DNA of 32,760 nucleotides from Acidimicrobiia bacterium (GCA_025922945.1 JAICGW010000019.1:1-32760), one strand, 5' to 3'. Shown: positions 18,855 to 26,374, counted from the first letter of the stretch. Numbers and translations are program-made. Notes: generated by a model from the letters alone, not told the origin.

Positions 18855-20044
18855 AGCCCGCACGGCTAGCCGTGCTCGCCGTCGTCATTTGCCTCCTTTG
18901 GGCGCCGATGCCCGTGGTGGCCGACGATCCGTCGGTCGAATTGCGACGGATTCAGAACGAGTTGTCAGAGGTCGATGACGCCATTCGCGCCGCCCGAACA
19001 ACCGCCAGCGCGGTCGGCCAACAGGTATCGGACGCGCAAACGGCCTTGGCAGGGGCCCTTGCCGACTACAACGAAGCCCAGGCTGAAGTCGACGAGTCGA
19101 TCCGGCAAGTACAGCTGACCGAAGGCCAGGTGGTTTCGCTCCGCGGTCAAGTCATGACACTGGAATCGGCTCTCGCTCGCACCGAGGTGGACTTGAGCAA
19201 GACTGAGGAGCGCCTCCAGCGGACGGCGATCGACCTATACATGTCCGCGGCGGCCGTTCCCGGCATGCGCCTTTTCAGCCAGAGAGACGCGGCCGGCGCC
19301 GCGACCGTCATGGCTTACTCGTCGGCCGTCTTCGAACGAGACGACGACGTCTTCGATGCTTTCCAACTGCTGCAACGCGAAGAGGAGCGGCAGCGAGTTC
19401 AGGTTGTCGAGAAGAAATCGCAAACCGAGGCTTACCTTTCGAGCCTCCGTGCTCAAAAAGCAGTTCTTGAGGAGCAAAGGGACGTCGCTGCTGAGTTACT
19501 GGCGGGAGCTCAGGCCCAGGCGGCAGCAGCCGAACAATTGTTGGCCTCGATCCGGAATGAGATCGCCGCGGCGGAGCAGCACAAGGAGGGCCTGGAGGCA
19601 GACGCGGCGGCCCTGCAAAGAGAGATCGAACGGCTGGCCAGCAAAGAAGGTGTGGCCCCGACTGGCCTCTCGTGGCCCCTCAACGCTCGGGTGGGCTCGC
19701 CCTTCGGTTATCGGGTCCATCCGATCCTGGGAGTGAGGAAACTCCATACCGGCATCGACCTCAGCGCACCTTCCGGGACGCCAATCGTGGCCGCCGCCAC
19801 CGGAACGGTGATTCTGTCCCAGACATACGGCGGCTACGGGAGAGCGGTGGTAATCGACCATGGCGGCGGAATTGCCACGCTCTATGCCCATCAATCGGAG
19901 AGGGCGGTCTCGGTCGGGGAAACAGTTGACCGGGGCGAGGTCGTGGGATATGTGGGTTGCTCCGGGAGCTGTACCGGCCCCCACCTTCATTTCGAGGTGA
20001 GGAAGAATGGCGTTCCTGTGAACCCCCTCGAATACCTCCGCTGA
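18851..20044 (+). CDS. Coiled-coil M23 peptidase (EnvC-like murein hydrolase), FtsEX partner candidate
   Basis: 397 aa: a signal peptide (residues 1-24, ending MPVVADD), a long alpha-helical coiled coil of heptad-like Ala, Gln and Glu segments (about 28-265), and a LytM/M23 domain (about 274-397) with FGYRVHPILGVRKLHTGIDL, the His/Asp zinc ligands in HTGID, and HLHFEV supplying the last His. All zinc ligands appear intact, so it should be an active DD-endopeptidase rather than a degenerate EnvC. Its GTG overlaps the ftsX stop. The coiled coil is the part through which EnvC-type proteins contact FtsX. In mycobacteria FtsEX is known to use RipC instead, so the partner here is of a different class. 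Confidence 0.92.
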   Translation: MKPARLAVLAVVICLLWAPMPVVADDPSVELRRIQNELSEVDDAIRAARTTASAVGQQVSDAQTALAGALADYNEAQAEVDESIRQVQLTEGQVVSLRGQVMTLESALARTEVDLSKTEERLQRTAIDLYMSAAAVPGMRLFSQRDAAGAATVMAYSSAVFERDDDVFDAFQLLQREEERQRVQVVEKKSQTEAYLSSLRAQKAVLEEQRDVAAELLAGAQAQAAAAEQLLASIRNEIAAAEQHKEGLEADAAALQREIERLASKEGVAPTGLSWPLNARVGSPFGYRVHPILGVRKLHTGIDLSAPSGTPIVAAATGTVILSQTYGGYGRAVVIDHGGGIATLYAHQSERAVSVGETVDRGEVVGYVGCSGSCTGPHLHFEVRKNGVPVNPLEYLR

Positions 20045-20046
20045 CT

Positions 20047-20526
20047 GTGGCCAAGAAGGTCCCCGACGTCGACGGCATCAAGGTCATCGCCTCCAACCGC
20101 CGAGCGCGGCACGATTATCAAATCATCGATACGTACGAGGCGGGAATCGTGCTGCAGGGATCTGAAATCAAGAGCATCCGCGAGGGCCACGTACAGCTGA
20201 AGGACAGCTTCGCCCATGTGCGGGACGGCGAGATGTTTCTGATCGGTTCGTATATCGGACCGTATGCCTTCTCTCGGGATGGAGGTCACGAGCCCGAGCG
20301 GAGCCGGAAGCTGTTATTGCAGCGGCGCCAGATCGATCGCATTGCCTCAGATCTGGCCGAGAAGGGACTCACCCTCATCCCGCTGCGCCTCTATCTGAGG
20401 AAGGGAAAGGCAAAAGTCGAGCTCGGGCTGGGCCGGGGGAAGAGGACGATCGACAAGCGCGAAACCATCAAACAACGGGACCTTGACCGGGAAATGGAGC
20501 GGTCGCTGCGAGGTCGTCGCTCCTAG
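20047..20526 (+). CDS. smpB: SsrA-binding protein SmpB
   Basis: The 159-aa beta-barrel protein binds tmRNA and delivers it to stalled ribosomes. Seen are the core ASNRRARHDYQIIDTYEAGI, then LQGSEIKSIREGHVQLKDSF, and the basic C-terminal tail with GKRTIDKRETIKQRDLDREM that folds in the mRNA channel. Start GTG 20047 is two bases after the M23 peptidase stop; the frame is open further upstream, but family members begin with a similar short lysine-rich segment. The tmRNA gene follows 22 nt later. Confidence 0.95.
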   Translation: MAKKVPDVDGIKVIASNRRARHDYQIIDTYEAGIVLQGSEIKSIREGHVQLKDSFAHVRDGEMFLIGSYIGPYAFSRDGGHEPERSRKLLLQRRQIDRIASDLAEKGLTLIPLRLYLRKGKAKVELGLGRGKRTIDKRETIKQRDLDREMERSLRGRRS

Positions 20527-20548
20527 CCGGTAGAATGTGAGAACCCAC

Positions 20549-20898
20549 GGGGGTGAAATGGTTTCGACCTTGGGTGTTGAGGCGTCGGAAGCGAGCCGAG
20601 GTCTCCGGATCCTCGTTAAAGAGCCGGAAACAAACACAAGTGCCGAAGACAACTTCGCACTGGCTGCCTAACTAACGCAGCCCGTCCGTCCGGGGGGCGC
20701 CTGCCTCGCCGGAACAGGGCGTCGCAATGCAGGATGCGTCCTCCGGGGTCCGGGACCGGAGGGCAAAGATCGATTCCGGATAGGTGAGTGGGAAGCCTGC
20801 CGTTGGGGTCCTACCCGCCGAATGCTCGCCGACGGCTGCGCTCGGAGATGCCGGCGCCAACGATTCAAGGGACGCGGGTTCGAATCCCGCCACCTCCA
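20549..20898 (+). ncRNA. ssrA: Transfer-messenger RNA (tmRNA)
   Basis: The 5' end GGGGGTG (20549-20555) pairs with CACCTCC (20891-20897) to form the alanine-tRNA-like acceptor stem; discriminator A at 20898, with CCA not fully encoded. The 5' segment GAAATGGTTTCGAC and the T-arm GGGTTCGAATCCC are canonical. The reading frame ends in NFALAA followed by TAA (20669-20671). Reading back in frame gives the probable tag ETNTSAEDNFALAA with resume codon GAA at 20627. About 350 nt, a normal one-piece tmRNA. It is encoded directly after its protein partner smpB. Confidence 0.95.
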
Positions 20899-20902
20899 CC
20901 CG

Positions 20903-20950
20903 TTCTTGCGTAGATTCGCCCCCCTAAACCCGGGGGTTTCTACGCAAGAA
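20903..20950. terminator. Bidirectional terminator between ssrA and the radical SAM gene
   Basis: TTCTTGCGTAGA (20903-20914) and TCTACGCAAGAA (20939-20950) form a perfect 12-bp stem; the loop itself contains C-rich and G-rich tracts able to pair (AAACCC-GG-GGGTTT). The right arm covers the last codons and stop of the leftward radical SAM gene, so one structure serves both converging transcripts. Confidence 0.75.
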
Positions 20951-21854
20951 TGAATCGAAGCTGATTGTCGTCCGACTCCGACGTCGGCTTCTGCTTCTTC
21001 GGCCGTCGCGGCGGATACATCGTTTCGTAACTCGCCACAAGATCGGGACTGTCGGCCGCCAGCCAGTTCATGAAATGCGGCCGGACGCCACGCAGATGGA
21101 GTTTGACCTCGTTGACCCACTCGGCTCCCGACTCCTTCGCTGCCGATTTGACCGCCGCGACTTGGTCCGGGCGATCGGAGATACCCGGAAGCAGAGGGGC
21201 GACCATCACTCCACCGGGGATCCCGGCCGCCCTCAACCGAGCCAGTGCGTCGAGCCGCTTGCGCGGGTGGGGAGCACCGGGCTCGGTGCGGCGCCAGACA
21301 TCTTCGTCGAGGGTCGCCACCGAAAACGAAACCGAGACCTTGCTCGTCCGGGAGGCATCGGCAATCAAGTCAATGTCTCGCAAGACCAAAGGTGATTTGG
21401 TGAGGATCGAGAAGTCGTTGGCGCGCTCCGCCAAGACCTCGATGATCCCCTTGGTCAGCTTGTATTTGCCCTCGGCCGCCTGATAGGGATCGGTGTTCGT
21501 GCCCATGGCGATCATGTCGCCACTCCACCTACCGGGCTCGGTCTCTGCTCGCACCAGCTCAACTGCATTGGTCTTGACCACGATCTGGTTGTCGAAGTCG
21601 TTGCCCATGTTGAATCCGAGGTATTCGTGCGTGGGTCTCGCGAAGCAGTAAGTGCAACTATGCGAACATCCCCTGTAGGCATTGATCGAGTAGCCGAACC
21701 AGGGGGTGCTCGGAGGAGCCTTGCTGATAATCGAGCGGGCTTCGATCTCATGGAACGTCAGCCCCTGGTACGCACCCCGGCCCACGACCCGTCGCGACAG
21801 CTCGAAGAGCCCATCCTGGGACGACGCCAATTGGCTCCACCGGAACTCCGCCAT
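20940..21854 (-). CDS. Radical SAM protein of the Rv2578c family
   Basis: The 304-aa protein carries the 4Fe-4S radical SAM motif CSHSCTYC (C63, C67, C70, spacing CxxxCxxC). It is preceded by FGYSINAYRGC and followed by ARPTHEYLGF, and has GTNTDPYQAAEGKYKLT (about 117) and the SAM-binding FSILTKSPLVLRD. Such proteins have been annotated as spore-photoproduct-lyase-like DNA repair enzymes, but this subfamily has no confirmed reaction. The promoter region contains a LexA-type box between the -10 TAAGAT and the -35 position, which argues for a DNA-damage role (see the separate entry). ATG 21854 lies 8 nt after the -10, a leaderless start. Confidence 0.85.
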   Translation of the reverse strand: MAEFRWSQLASSQDGLFELSRRVVGRGAYQGLTFHEIEARSIISKAPPSTPWFGYSINAYRGCSHSCTYCFARPTHEYLGFNMGNDFDNQIVVKTNAVELVRAETEPGRWSGDMIAMGTNTDPYQAAEGKYKLTKGIIEVLAERANDFSILTKSPLVLRDIDLIADASRTSKVSVSFSVATLDEDVWRRTEPGAPHPRKRLDALARLRAAGIPGGVMVAPLLPGISDRPDQVAAVKSAAKESGAEWVNEVKLHLRGVRPHFMNWLAADSPDLVASYETMYPPRRPKKQKPTSESDDNQLRFILA

Positions 21855-21862
21855 CGCTCGCG

Positions 21863-21884
21863 ATCTTAACCGAACAGATGTTCT
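21863..21884 (-). promoter_or_regulatory. Candidate LexA/SOS box over the radical SAM gene promoter
   Basis: CGAACAGATGTTCT (21871-21884) contains the dyad GAAC-AGAT-GTTC and matches the Gram-positive LexA consensus CGAACRNRYGTTYG/C at 13 of 14 positions. The -10 element of the minus-strand gene is the complement of ATCTTA (21863-21868). The box sits immediately upstream, between -10 and -35, the normal place for LexA repression. It is also near the -35 area of the divergent acyl-CoA dehydrogenase gene. Confidence 0.7.
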
Positions 21885-21905
21885 AGTGCCAGGGCCTCGG
21901 GCGCC

Positions 21906-21918
21906 TATGTTTCAATCG
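21906..21918 (+). promoter_or_regulatory. Leaderless-type -10 box for the acyl-CoA dehydrogenase gene
   Basis: TATGTT (21906-21911) followed by 6 nt and then GTG 21918. This spacing decides the start: GTG 21918 rather than ATG 21924. Confidence 0.5.
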
Positions 21919-23063
21919 TGGCGATGACCATCTACGACACGGAGGATCTCGAGGCGATCCGGCAACAAACTCGCCGCTTCGTCGAGGAGAAGGTTGTCCC
22001 GCAGGCCGATGAGTGGGAAAACGCCGGACGGGTCCCGCCCGAGATTCTCAAAGAGATGGGGGCGATTGGCTTTTTCGGTTTGCGAGTGCCGGAAGAGTAC
22101 GGCGGGGTCGGCCTGGGAGCGCTTGCTTCGGTCGTCTTCGCCGAAGAGCTGGGCCGCTCCACGTACGGGGGCTTCTCAATCACCGCCCTCGTCCACTCCG
22201 ATCTGGCGATGCCCTATCTCCTCAACTTTGGTTCCCCGGAGCAGAAGGCGCAATGGTTGCCGTCGATGGTGGCCGGAGAAACCATCACTGCCATCGCCGT
22301 CACCGAACCGGATGCGGGCTCAGACGTGGCGGCGATCCGTACCCGGGCCACCCGCGATGGAGACGGCTGGCGAATTAACGGCTCGAAGATGTTCATCACC
22401 AATGGAGGCATAGCCGATCTCGTCTTCGTGGCGGTGAGGACCAATCCCGAGGACAAAGGCTCCCGTGGTCTTTCGATCATCGCCGTGCCTCGCGAGGCGG
22501 AGGGTTTCACAGTCAGCCGAGCGCTGCACAAGATGGGGTGGCACAGCTCGGACACCGCCGAGCTCTCGTTTTCCGATTGCTGGGTTCCCGACGACCACCT
22601 GATCGGTAGTGCAAACCGCGGCTTCTACTACATCATGGAGAACTTCCAGAACGAGCGTCTGGTTATCGCCGCCCAGGCGATTGGGGAGACCACGCGGGCG
22701 GTAGAGCTAACCCTCGAGCATGTGCGAGATCGAAAGGCGTTCGGCAAGCCCCTCTTCGACAAGCAAGTGATTCGGCACCGGCTGGCAATGGCTTCGGCGC
22801 GGCTGGAGGCGGCTCGTCAGCTCGTCTATCACACGGCCTGGCTCATGGAGCAGGGAACGGAGACGGTCAAAGAAGTCTCGATGGTCAAAGCACTGGTCGG
22901 CGAGCTGGCCAACGATGTTCTTTACGACTGCGTGCAGTTTCACGGGGGGATGGGATTCATCTCCGAGACCGCGGTGGAAAGGCTTTATCGCGACGTTCGT
23001 ATCCACTCCATCGGCGGTGGTGCCACCGAGGTCATGCTCGACGAGATCGCAAAGCGCCTCTAA
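21918..23063 (+). CDS. Acyl-CoA dehydrogenase
   Basis: The 381-aa FAD enzyme catalyses alpha,beta-dehydrogenation of acyl-CoA and passes electrons to ETF. The three ACAD domains are visible: a helical N-terminus, the beta-domain with AVTEPDAGSDVAAIRTRA and then KMFITNGG, and the C-terminal helical domain with ERLYRDVRIHSIGGGATEVM. The usual catalytic Glu of the YEGT motif is replaced (SIGGGATEV). A Glu in ENFQNERLVIAAQ (about residue 246) lies where isovaleryl-CoA and long-chain enzymes carry their catalytic base, so a branched-chain or long-chain substrate is more likely than short-chain. No other beta-oxidation gene is nearby. The stop overlaps the convergent DUF983 stop. Confidence 0.9.
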   Translation: MAMTIYDTEDLEAIRQQTRRFVEEKVVPQADEWENAGRVPPEILKEMGAIGFFGLRVPEEYGGVGLGALASVVFAEELGRSTYGGFSITALVHSDLAMPYLLNFGSPEQKAQWLPSMVAGETITAIAVTEPDAGSDVAAIRTRATRDGDGWRINGSKMFITNGGIADLVFVAVRTNPEDKGSRGLSIIAVPREAEGFTVSRALHKMGWHSSDTAELSFSDCWVPDDHLIGSANRGFYYIMENFQNERLVIAAQAIGETTRAVELTLEHVRDRKAFGKPLFDKQVIRHRLAMASARLEAARQLVYHTAWLMEQGTETVKEVSMVKALVGELANDVLYDCVQFHGGMGFISETAVERLYRDVRIHSIGGGATEVMLDEIAKRL

Positions 23064-23443
23064 CCGTTGACCGAGGCGGCTCGAGCCCGTCCTGCCTCGA
23101 TCTCGCGCTCTTCAAGGGGATGGACATACAAGTCGTAGGCCATCCACAGCGTGCGCGCGTACGGATAGCCAATCGAAGGGACTATCACGCTTACCGCCAC
23201 GGTGGCTACCGTGAGCGCCGTCCAGGGAACATCGGGCCAGGACGCCGCCAGAAATATCGCCATCGTGGCAAAGATCGCCGCAATGGCGAGCGCCGTGTTG
23301 AAGATCACCGCCCCCACCCAGTAGCCCGGCTCGCGCTCGAATTTATGGCCGCACTTCGGGCAATGGTCACGCATCTTCCACCAACCGGTAAACACCGCTC
23401 CTTCGCCACAGTGTGGACACCTCCGCCGGAGCGCTCGGCCCAT
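23060..23443 (-). CDS. DUF983 family membrane protein
   Basis: A 127-aa protein starting at the ATG complementary to 23441-23443, giving MGRALRRRCPHCGEGAVF. Two zinc-knuckle pairs, CPHC (C9, C12) and CPKC (C28, C31), precede two membrane helices (about 45-65 and 70-92), and a charged C-terminus follows. This is the normal DUF983 layout. Reading further upstream in this frame is possible but the extension is antisense to pdxH and shows no conservation. Function is unknown; some family members lie near cytochrome oxidase genes, which is not the case here. Divergent from pdxH. Confidence 0.8.
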   Translation of the reverse strand: MGRALRRRCPHCGEGAVFTGWWKMRDHCPKCGHKFEREPGYWVGAVIFNTALAIAAIFATMAIFLAASWPDVPWTALTVATVAVSVIVPSIGYPYARTLWMAYDLYVHPLEEREIEAGRARAASVNG

Positions 23444-23490
23444 GTGGATCCTCAGCGGCTGTCGGGAAGAAGGAGCCACACCGGCGACGA

Positions 23491-23504
23491 TAGGGTGACG
23501 CCCG
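23491..23504 (+). promoter_or_regulatory. Leaderless-type -10 box for pdxH
   Basis: TAGGGT (23491-23496) lies 7 nt before GTG 23504. It favours this start over the in-frame GTG at 23495, which would fall inside the -10 element. Confidence 0.4.
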
Positions 23505-24145
23505 TGACCGTCGACCGGTTCGGTGCCCTGCGAACTGAATATGTCAACGCCCCACTCGCACGGGACTCGCTGGCGCCCGATCCGGCCCAGCAATTCACAG
23601 CCTGGCTCGATGATGCCGTTGCCGCCAACCTCGAAGAACCGAATGCTTTTGTCCTCTCGACTGTCGGTGAGGATGGGGCGCCATCGGCGCGGACATTGCT
23701 CCTGAAAGGCCTCCAGCCGGAGGGACTTGTCTTCTACACCAACTACCGGAGTCGAAAGGCGAGGGAGATCGGCACGGAGCCCCGCGTGAGCGCCCTCTTC
23801 TTGTGGCTCCCACTCCATCGTCAGGTCCGGATCGAGGGGCGCGTGACAAAGGTGGATCCGGAAACCTCGGATCAATATTTCGCAAGTCGACCGGTTGACT
23901 CTCGTTTCGCCTCGGCGGCCTCACCCCAGAGCGACGTCGTGGATGAGGGTCAGCTCGAGCAATTGCTCGACGATCTCAAAGCCCGGTACCCCGACGGAAA
24001 CGTTCCCCGTCCGGCCCACTGGGGCGGCTACTGCCTCGAACCCAGCAGCTACGAGTTTTGGCAGGGACGAGAGGCGCGATTTCACGATCGCTTTCGATAT
24101 CTGAAATCCGGCAGTGACTGGCGGATCGATCGGTTGGCGCCTTGA
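23504..24145 (+). CDS. pdxH: Pyridoxamine/pyridoxine 5'-phosphate oxidase
   Basis: The 213-aa FMN enzyme oxidises PNP or PMP to pyridoxal 5'-phosphate. Visible are DPAQQFTAWLDDAV, SARTLLLKGLQPEGLVFYTN (FMN and substrate binding, about 60-80), YRSRKAREIG, LFLWLPLHRQVRIEGRVTKV, FASRPVDSRFASAASPQS, and the C-terminal block FWQGREARFHDRFRYL then WRIDRLAP. All are standard for the family, and the length is normal. It opens a four-gene run with the MBL, rph and rdgB genes, in which each start overlaps or abuts the previous stop. Confidence 0.93.
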   Translation: MTVDRFGALRTEYVNAPLARDSLAPDPAQQFTAWLDDAVAANLEEPNAFVLSTVGEDGAPSARTLLLKGLQPEGLVFYTNYRSRKAREIGTEPRVSALFLWLPLHRQVRIEGRVTKVDPETSDQYFASRPVDSRFASAASPQSDVVDEGQLEQLLDDLKARYPDGNVPRPAHWGGYCLEPSSYEFWQGREARFHDRFRYLKSGSDWRIDRLAP

Positions 24146-24876
24146 AGCTCTCCGTCATGGGCGCTTCGGGTACCTATCCGGTTCTTGGGCACCCGTCCTC
24201 CGGATACCTCATTGAGCAAGCTTCGACCAGGATTTGGTGCGACGCCGGGCCTGGCACCTTTGTCACCCTCCCGGTGGATCCAGACCTAGTCGATGCGATC
24301 GTGATCTCGCACCAGCATCCCGATCACTGCCTCGACGTAATCACTGCATTTCATGCCTTTCGGTATCGGCCCGATCCAAGAGGATCAGTTCCCGTCTACT
24401 GCCCGGCGGCGGTAATTGAGCGTTTGAGCTTGTTCGCAGACAATCCCGAGTTGGCGCAAACCTTCGACTTTCATGCGATGAGTGGGGGCGACTCGGTGGT
24501 GATCGGCGAAATCCAATTGGCCTTTGCCTGGACTGATCACTCGGTTCCCACCTTGGCATCACGATGGGAAGCGAATGGCCGGGTTTTGGCGTACAGCGCC
24601 GATACCGGACCGGAGGGGGACTGGCACGCTATCGCGGCGGGAGCTGATCTATTCCTGTGCGAGGCGAGTTATCAGGGCGATCTCGGGAGGTATCCCTACA
24701 AGCATCATCTGACCTCGGCCCTTGCGGGGGGCATCGCCCGATCTCAGAATGTGAAACGATTGATGCTGACCCACATACCTCCATACCTCGACAAGACCAT
24801 CTCGGTCGCCGAGGCGGAAGTGTCGTTTGATCGCCCAGTCGAGTTAGCCGTTCCCGGGACGAGTAGGAAGATCTAA
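24142..24876 (+). CDS. MBL-fold phosphodiesterase, Rv1339-like
   Basis: The 244-aa metallo-beta-lactamase-fold protein has the metal motif SHQHPDHCLDV (HxHxDH, about residue 55), further ligands in WTDHSVPTLA and AYSADTG, and the terminal His in LMLTHIPPYLD. The starting TTG lies in the pdxH stop (TTGA). In mycobacteria the same place, directly before rph and rdgB, is taken by Rv1339, which has been reported to be an atypical cyclic-AMP phosphodiesterase. The same activity here is inferred from position and fold. RNase Z-like or other phosphodiesterase activity cannot be excluded. Confidence 0.8.
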   Translation: MKLSVMGASGTYPVLGHPSSGYLIEQASTRIWCDAGPGTFVTLPVDPDLVDAIVISHQHPDHCLDVITAFHAFRYRPDPRGSVPVYCPAAVIERLSLFADNPELAQTFDFHAMSGGDSVVIGEIQLAFAWTDHSVPTLASRWEANGRVLAYSADTGPEGDWHAIAAGADLFLCEASYQGDLGRYPYKHHLTSALAGGIARSQNVKRLMLTHIPPYLDKTISVAEAEVSFDRPVELAVPGTSRKI

Positions 24877-25581
24877 ATGACGCGCCCTCGACCAGCCGAC
24901 GAGATTCGCCCCCTTCGTATGCACTTGGGTTTCACCGAGATGACTCCGGGGTCTGTCATGATCGAAATGGGCCGTACCCGGGTCCTGTGCACGGTCGTGA
25001 TTGAACCCGACGTTCCCCGTTGGATGCGAGACACGGGAAAGGGCTGGGTAACCGCCGAGTACGGAATGCTGCCGGGCTCGTCGTCTGAGCGCATCGGACG
25101 CGATCAGTATCAAAGGGGTCGGGCCTTGGAGATCTCGCGCTTGATCGGAAGATCTCTCCGATCAGTGGTCGACCCGGTGGCGATGGGAGAGATGATGGTG
25201 CGCGTCGACTGCGACGTCCTTCAAGCCGATGGCGGCACCCGGACCGCGGCGATAACCGGTGCCTGGGTGGCCCTGCATCAGGCATTCTCCGATTCGCTCG
25301 CGAAAGGTCTGCTAGCCCGTCATCCGATTCTCGATCATGTGGCTGCCATCTCGGTGGGAATTGTGGACGGTGAGCTGTTGCTTGATCTCGACTACGAAGA
25401 CGACGTCCGGGCGGAAGTCGACTTCAACGTGGTGATGTCGGGTCGGGGCTTGCTGGTCGAGGTGCAGGGGAGCGCCGAGAAGGCGCCGTTCTCGAGGAAA
25501 GAACTCGATGCGATTCTCGACCTCGCCGCTAGCGGAATTGAAGTTCTGGTGGACGCCCAAAAGCAGGCCGTTGCCGAGTGA
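24877..25581 (+). CDS. rph: Ribonuclease PH
   Basis: The 234-aa phosphorolytic exoribonuclease trims tRNA 3' ends. The family blocks are RPADEIRPLRMHLGF, GSVMIEMGRTRVLCTVVIEP, GWVTAEYGMLPGSSSER, RGRALEISRLIGRSLRSVVD, and VDCDVLQADGGTRTAAITGA, which forms the phosphate site. The C-terminus is about 5-10 residues shorter than typical but complete in its core. ATG 24877 abuts the previous TAA, and its own stop overlaps the rdgB GTG. Confidence 0.95.
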   Translation: MTRPRPADEIRPLRMHLGFTEMTPGSVMIEMGRTRVLCTVVIEPDVPRWMRDTGKGWVTAEYGMLPGSSSERIGRDQYQRGRALEISRLIGRSLRSVVDPVAMGEMMVRVDCDVLQADGGTRTAAITGAWVALHQAFSDSLAKGLLARHPILDHVAAISVGIVDGELLLDLDYEDDVRAEVDFNVVMSGRGLLVEVQGSAEKAPFSRKELDAILDLAASGIEVLVDAQKQAVAE

Positions 25582-26153
25582 GGATCGAGCGCTTGGTCGT
25601 GGCCTCGAAGAACCCGGACAAGATCGCTGAGATCACAAAAGTACTTGGCGAGAGCGGATTGAACATCGTGCTGGTTGATGATCTCGATTGGCCCGACGTC
25701 GAGGAAAGTGGAGCAACGCTCGAAGAGAACGCCCTCAAAAAGGCCCGCGAGGTATTCGAGGCCACCGGCATGCCGTCGCTGGCGGATGACACCGGGCTTT
25801 TTGTCGACGCCCTTGGTGGTCTTCCCGGGGTCAACACCGCTCGGTTTGCCGGCCCCAATGCCACTTATGACGAAAACGTGGTCCGGTTGCTTGAACAGCT
25901 GCAGGGGATCCAGGATCGCTCGGCGTCGTTTCGAACCGTGATCGCGCTGGTGGGCGACGCATACGAGTTGGTTGCAGAGGGCGTCCTCAAGGGCCAAATC
26001 GCCGATGCACCACGCGGTAATGGGGGCTTTGGATACGACCCGGTCTTTGAGTTGGTTAATGGCCGAACGCTCGCGGAGCTGGATCTAGGTGAAAAGAACG
26101 ACGTCTCGCATCGAGCGATGGCGTTGCGAAGGCTGTTTGCGGAACTGGACTGA
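25578..26153 (+). CDS. rdgB: Non-canonical purine NTP pyrophosphatase (RdgB/HAM1)
   Basis: The 191-aa enzyme hydrolyses dITP, XTP and related nucleotides to the monophosphate, keeping damaged purines out of DNA and RNA. Signature segments are VVASKNPDKIAEI (residues 5-17), ATLEENALKKAREVFEATG, the metal/active-site LADDTGLFVDALGG, GNGGFGYDPVFEL, and the terminal SHRAMALRRLF. The order rph-rdgB is conserved across actinobacteria. GTG 25578 overlaps the rph stop (GTGA). No clear intrinsic terminator follows; a nested hairpin lies at 26168-26213. Confidence 0.95.
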   Translation: MRIERLVVASKNPDKIAEITKVLGESGLNIVLVDDLDWPDVEESGATLEENALKKAREVFEATGMPSLADDTGLFVDALGGLPGVNTARFAGPNATYDENVVRLLEQLQGIQDRSASFRTVIALVGDAYELVAEGVLKGQIADAPRGNGGFGYDPVFELVNGRTLAELDLGEKNDVSHRAMALRRLFAELD

Positions 26154-26167
26154 CCGGCTCGTAGTCC

Positions 26168-26213
26168 GGGCGGTCGGACTCGAACCACGTCTGAAGACGT
26201 GCCCAATCCGCCC
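26168..26213. other. Nested hairpin, tRNA-like on the minus strand
   Basis: GGGCGG (26168-26173) pairs with CCGCCC (26208-26213), and inside it CACGTC (26186-26191) pairs with GACGTG (26196-26201) over a TGAA loop. On the minus strand the segment before the outer arm reads GTTCGAGTCC, like a tRNA T-arm, but the T-stem does not pair and there is no D-arm. It may be a structured terminator for rdgB or a tRNA relic. Confidence 0.35.
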
Positions 26214-26218
26214 GTTTG

Positions 26219-26336
26219 CCGGACCAGTCCGGGTCGGCCGTACCCGGACTTGTCCGTATCCCATTGCTCGGTTGCCTTATGTCTGGATGTCGCCGTTCGT
26301 GACCAAGTTCTTTGTCACGTTCTCCTTCGTCCGGAC
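26219..26336. promoter_or_regulatory. Cluster of CGGAC/GTCCG dyads upstream of an ECF sigma gene
   Basis: CCGGAC-CA-GTCCGG (26219-26232), CGGAC-TT-GTCCG (26245-26256, centre 25 bp further on) and the palindrome GTCCGGAC (26329-26336) precede the sigma gene at 26375. A wider GTCCG/CGGAC pair lies at 26164-26179. A separate inverted repeat CGTGAC/GTCACG (26298-26303 and 26314-26319) lies between them. This looks like a multi-site operator. Confidence 0.5.
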
Positions 26337-26374
26337 TCAAGGGAGTGGAATGTCCAACGCGGCAGGGTTTGCTG

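Noticed and set aside
23444-23875. N-terminal extension of the DUF983 protein to 271 aa
   Set aside because: The extension is antisense to the well-conserved pdxH coding sequence, and the DUF983 domain starts a few residues after the ATG at 23443.
26160-26220. Minus-strand tRNA gene
   Set aside because: There is no D-arm, the T-stem does not pair and the inner hairpin loop has only 4 nt. Kept only as a structured element.
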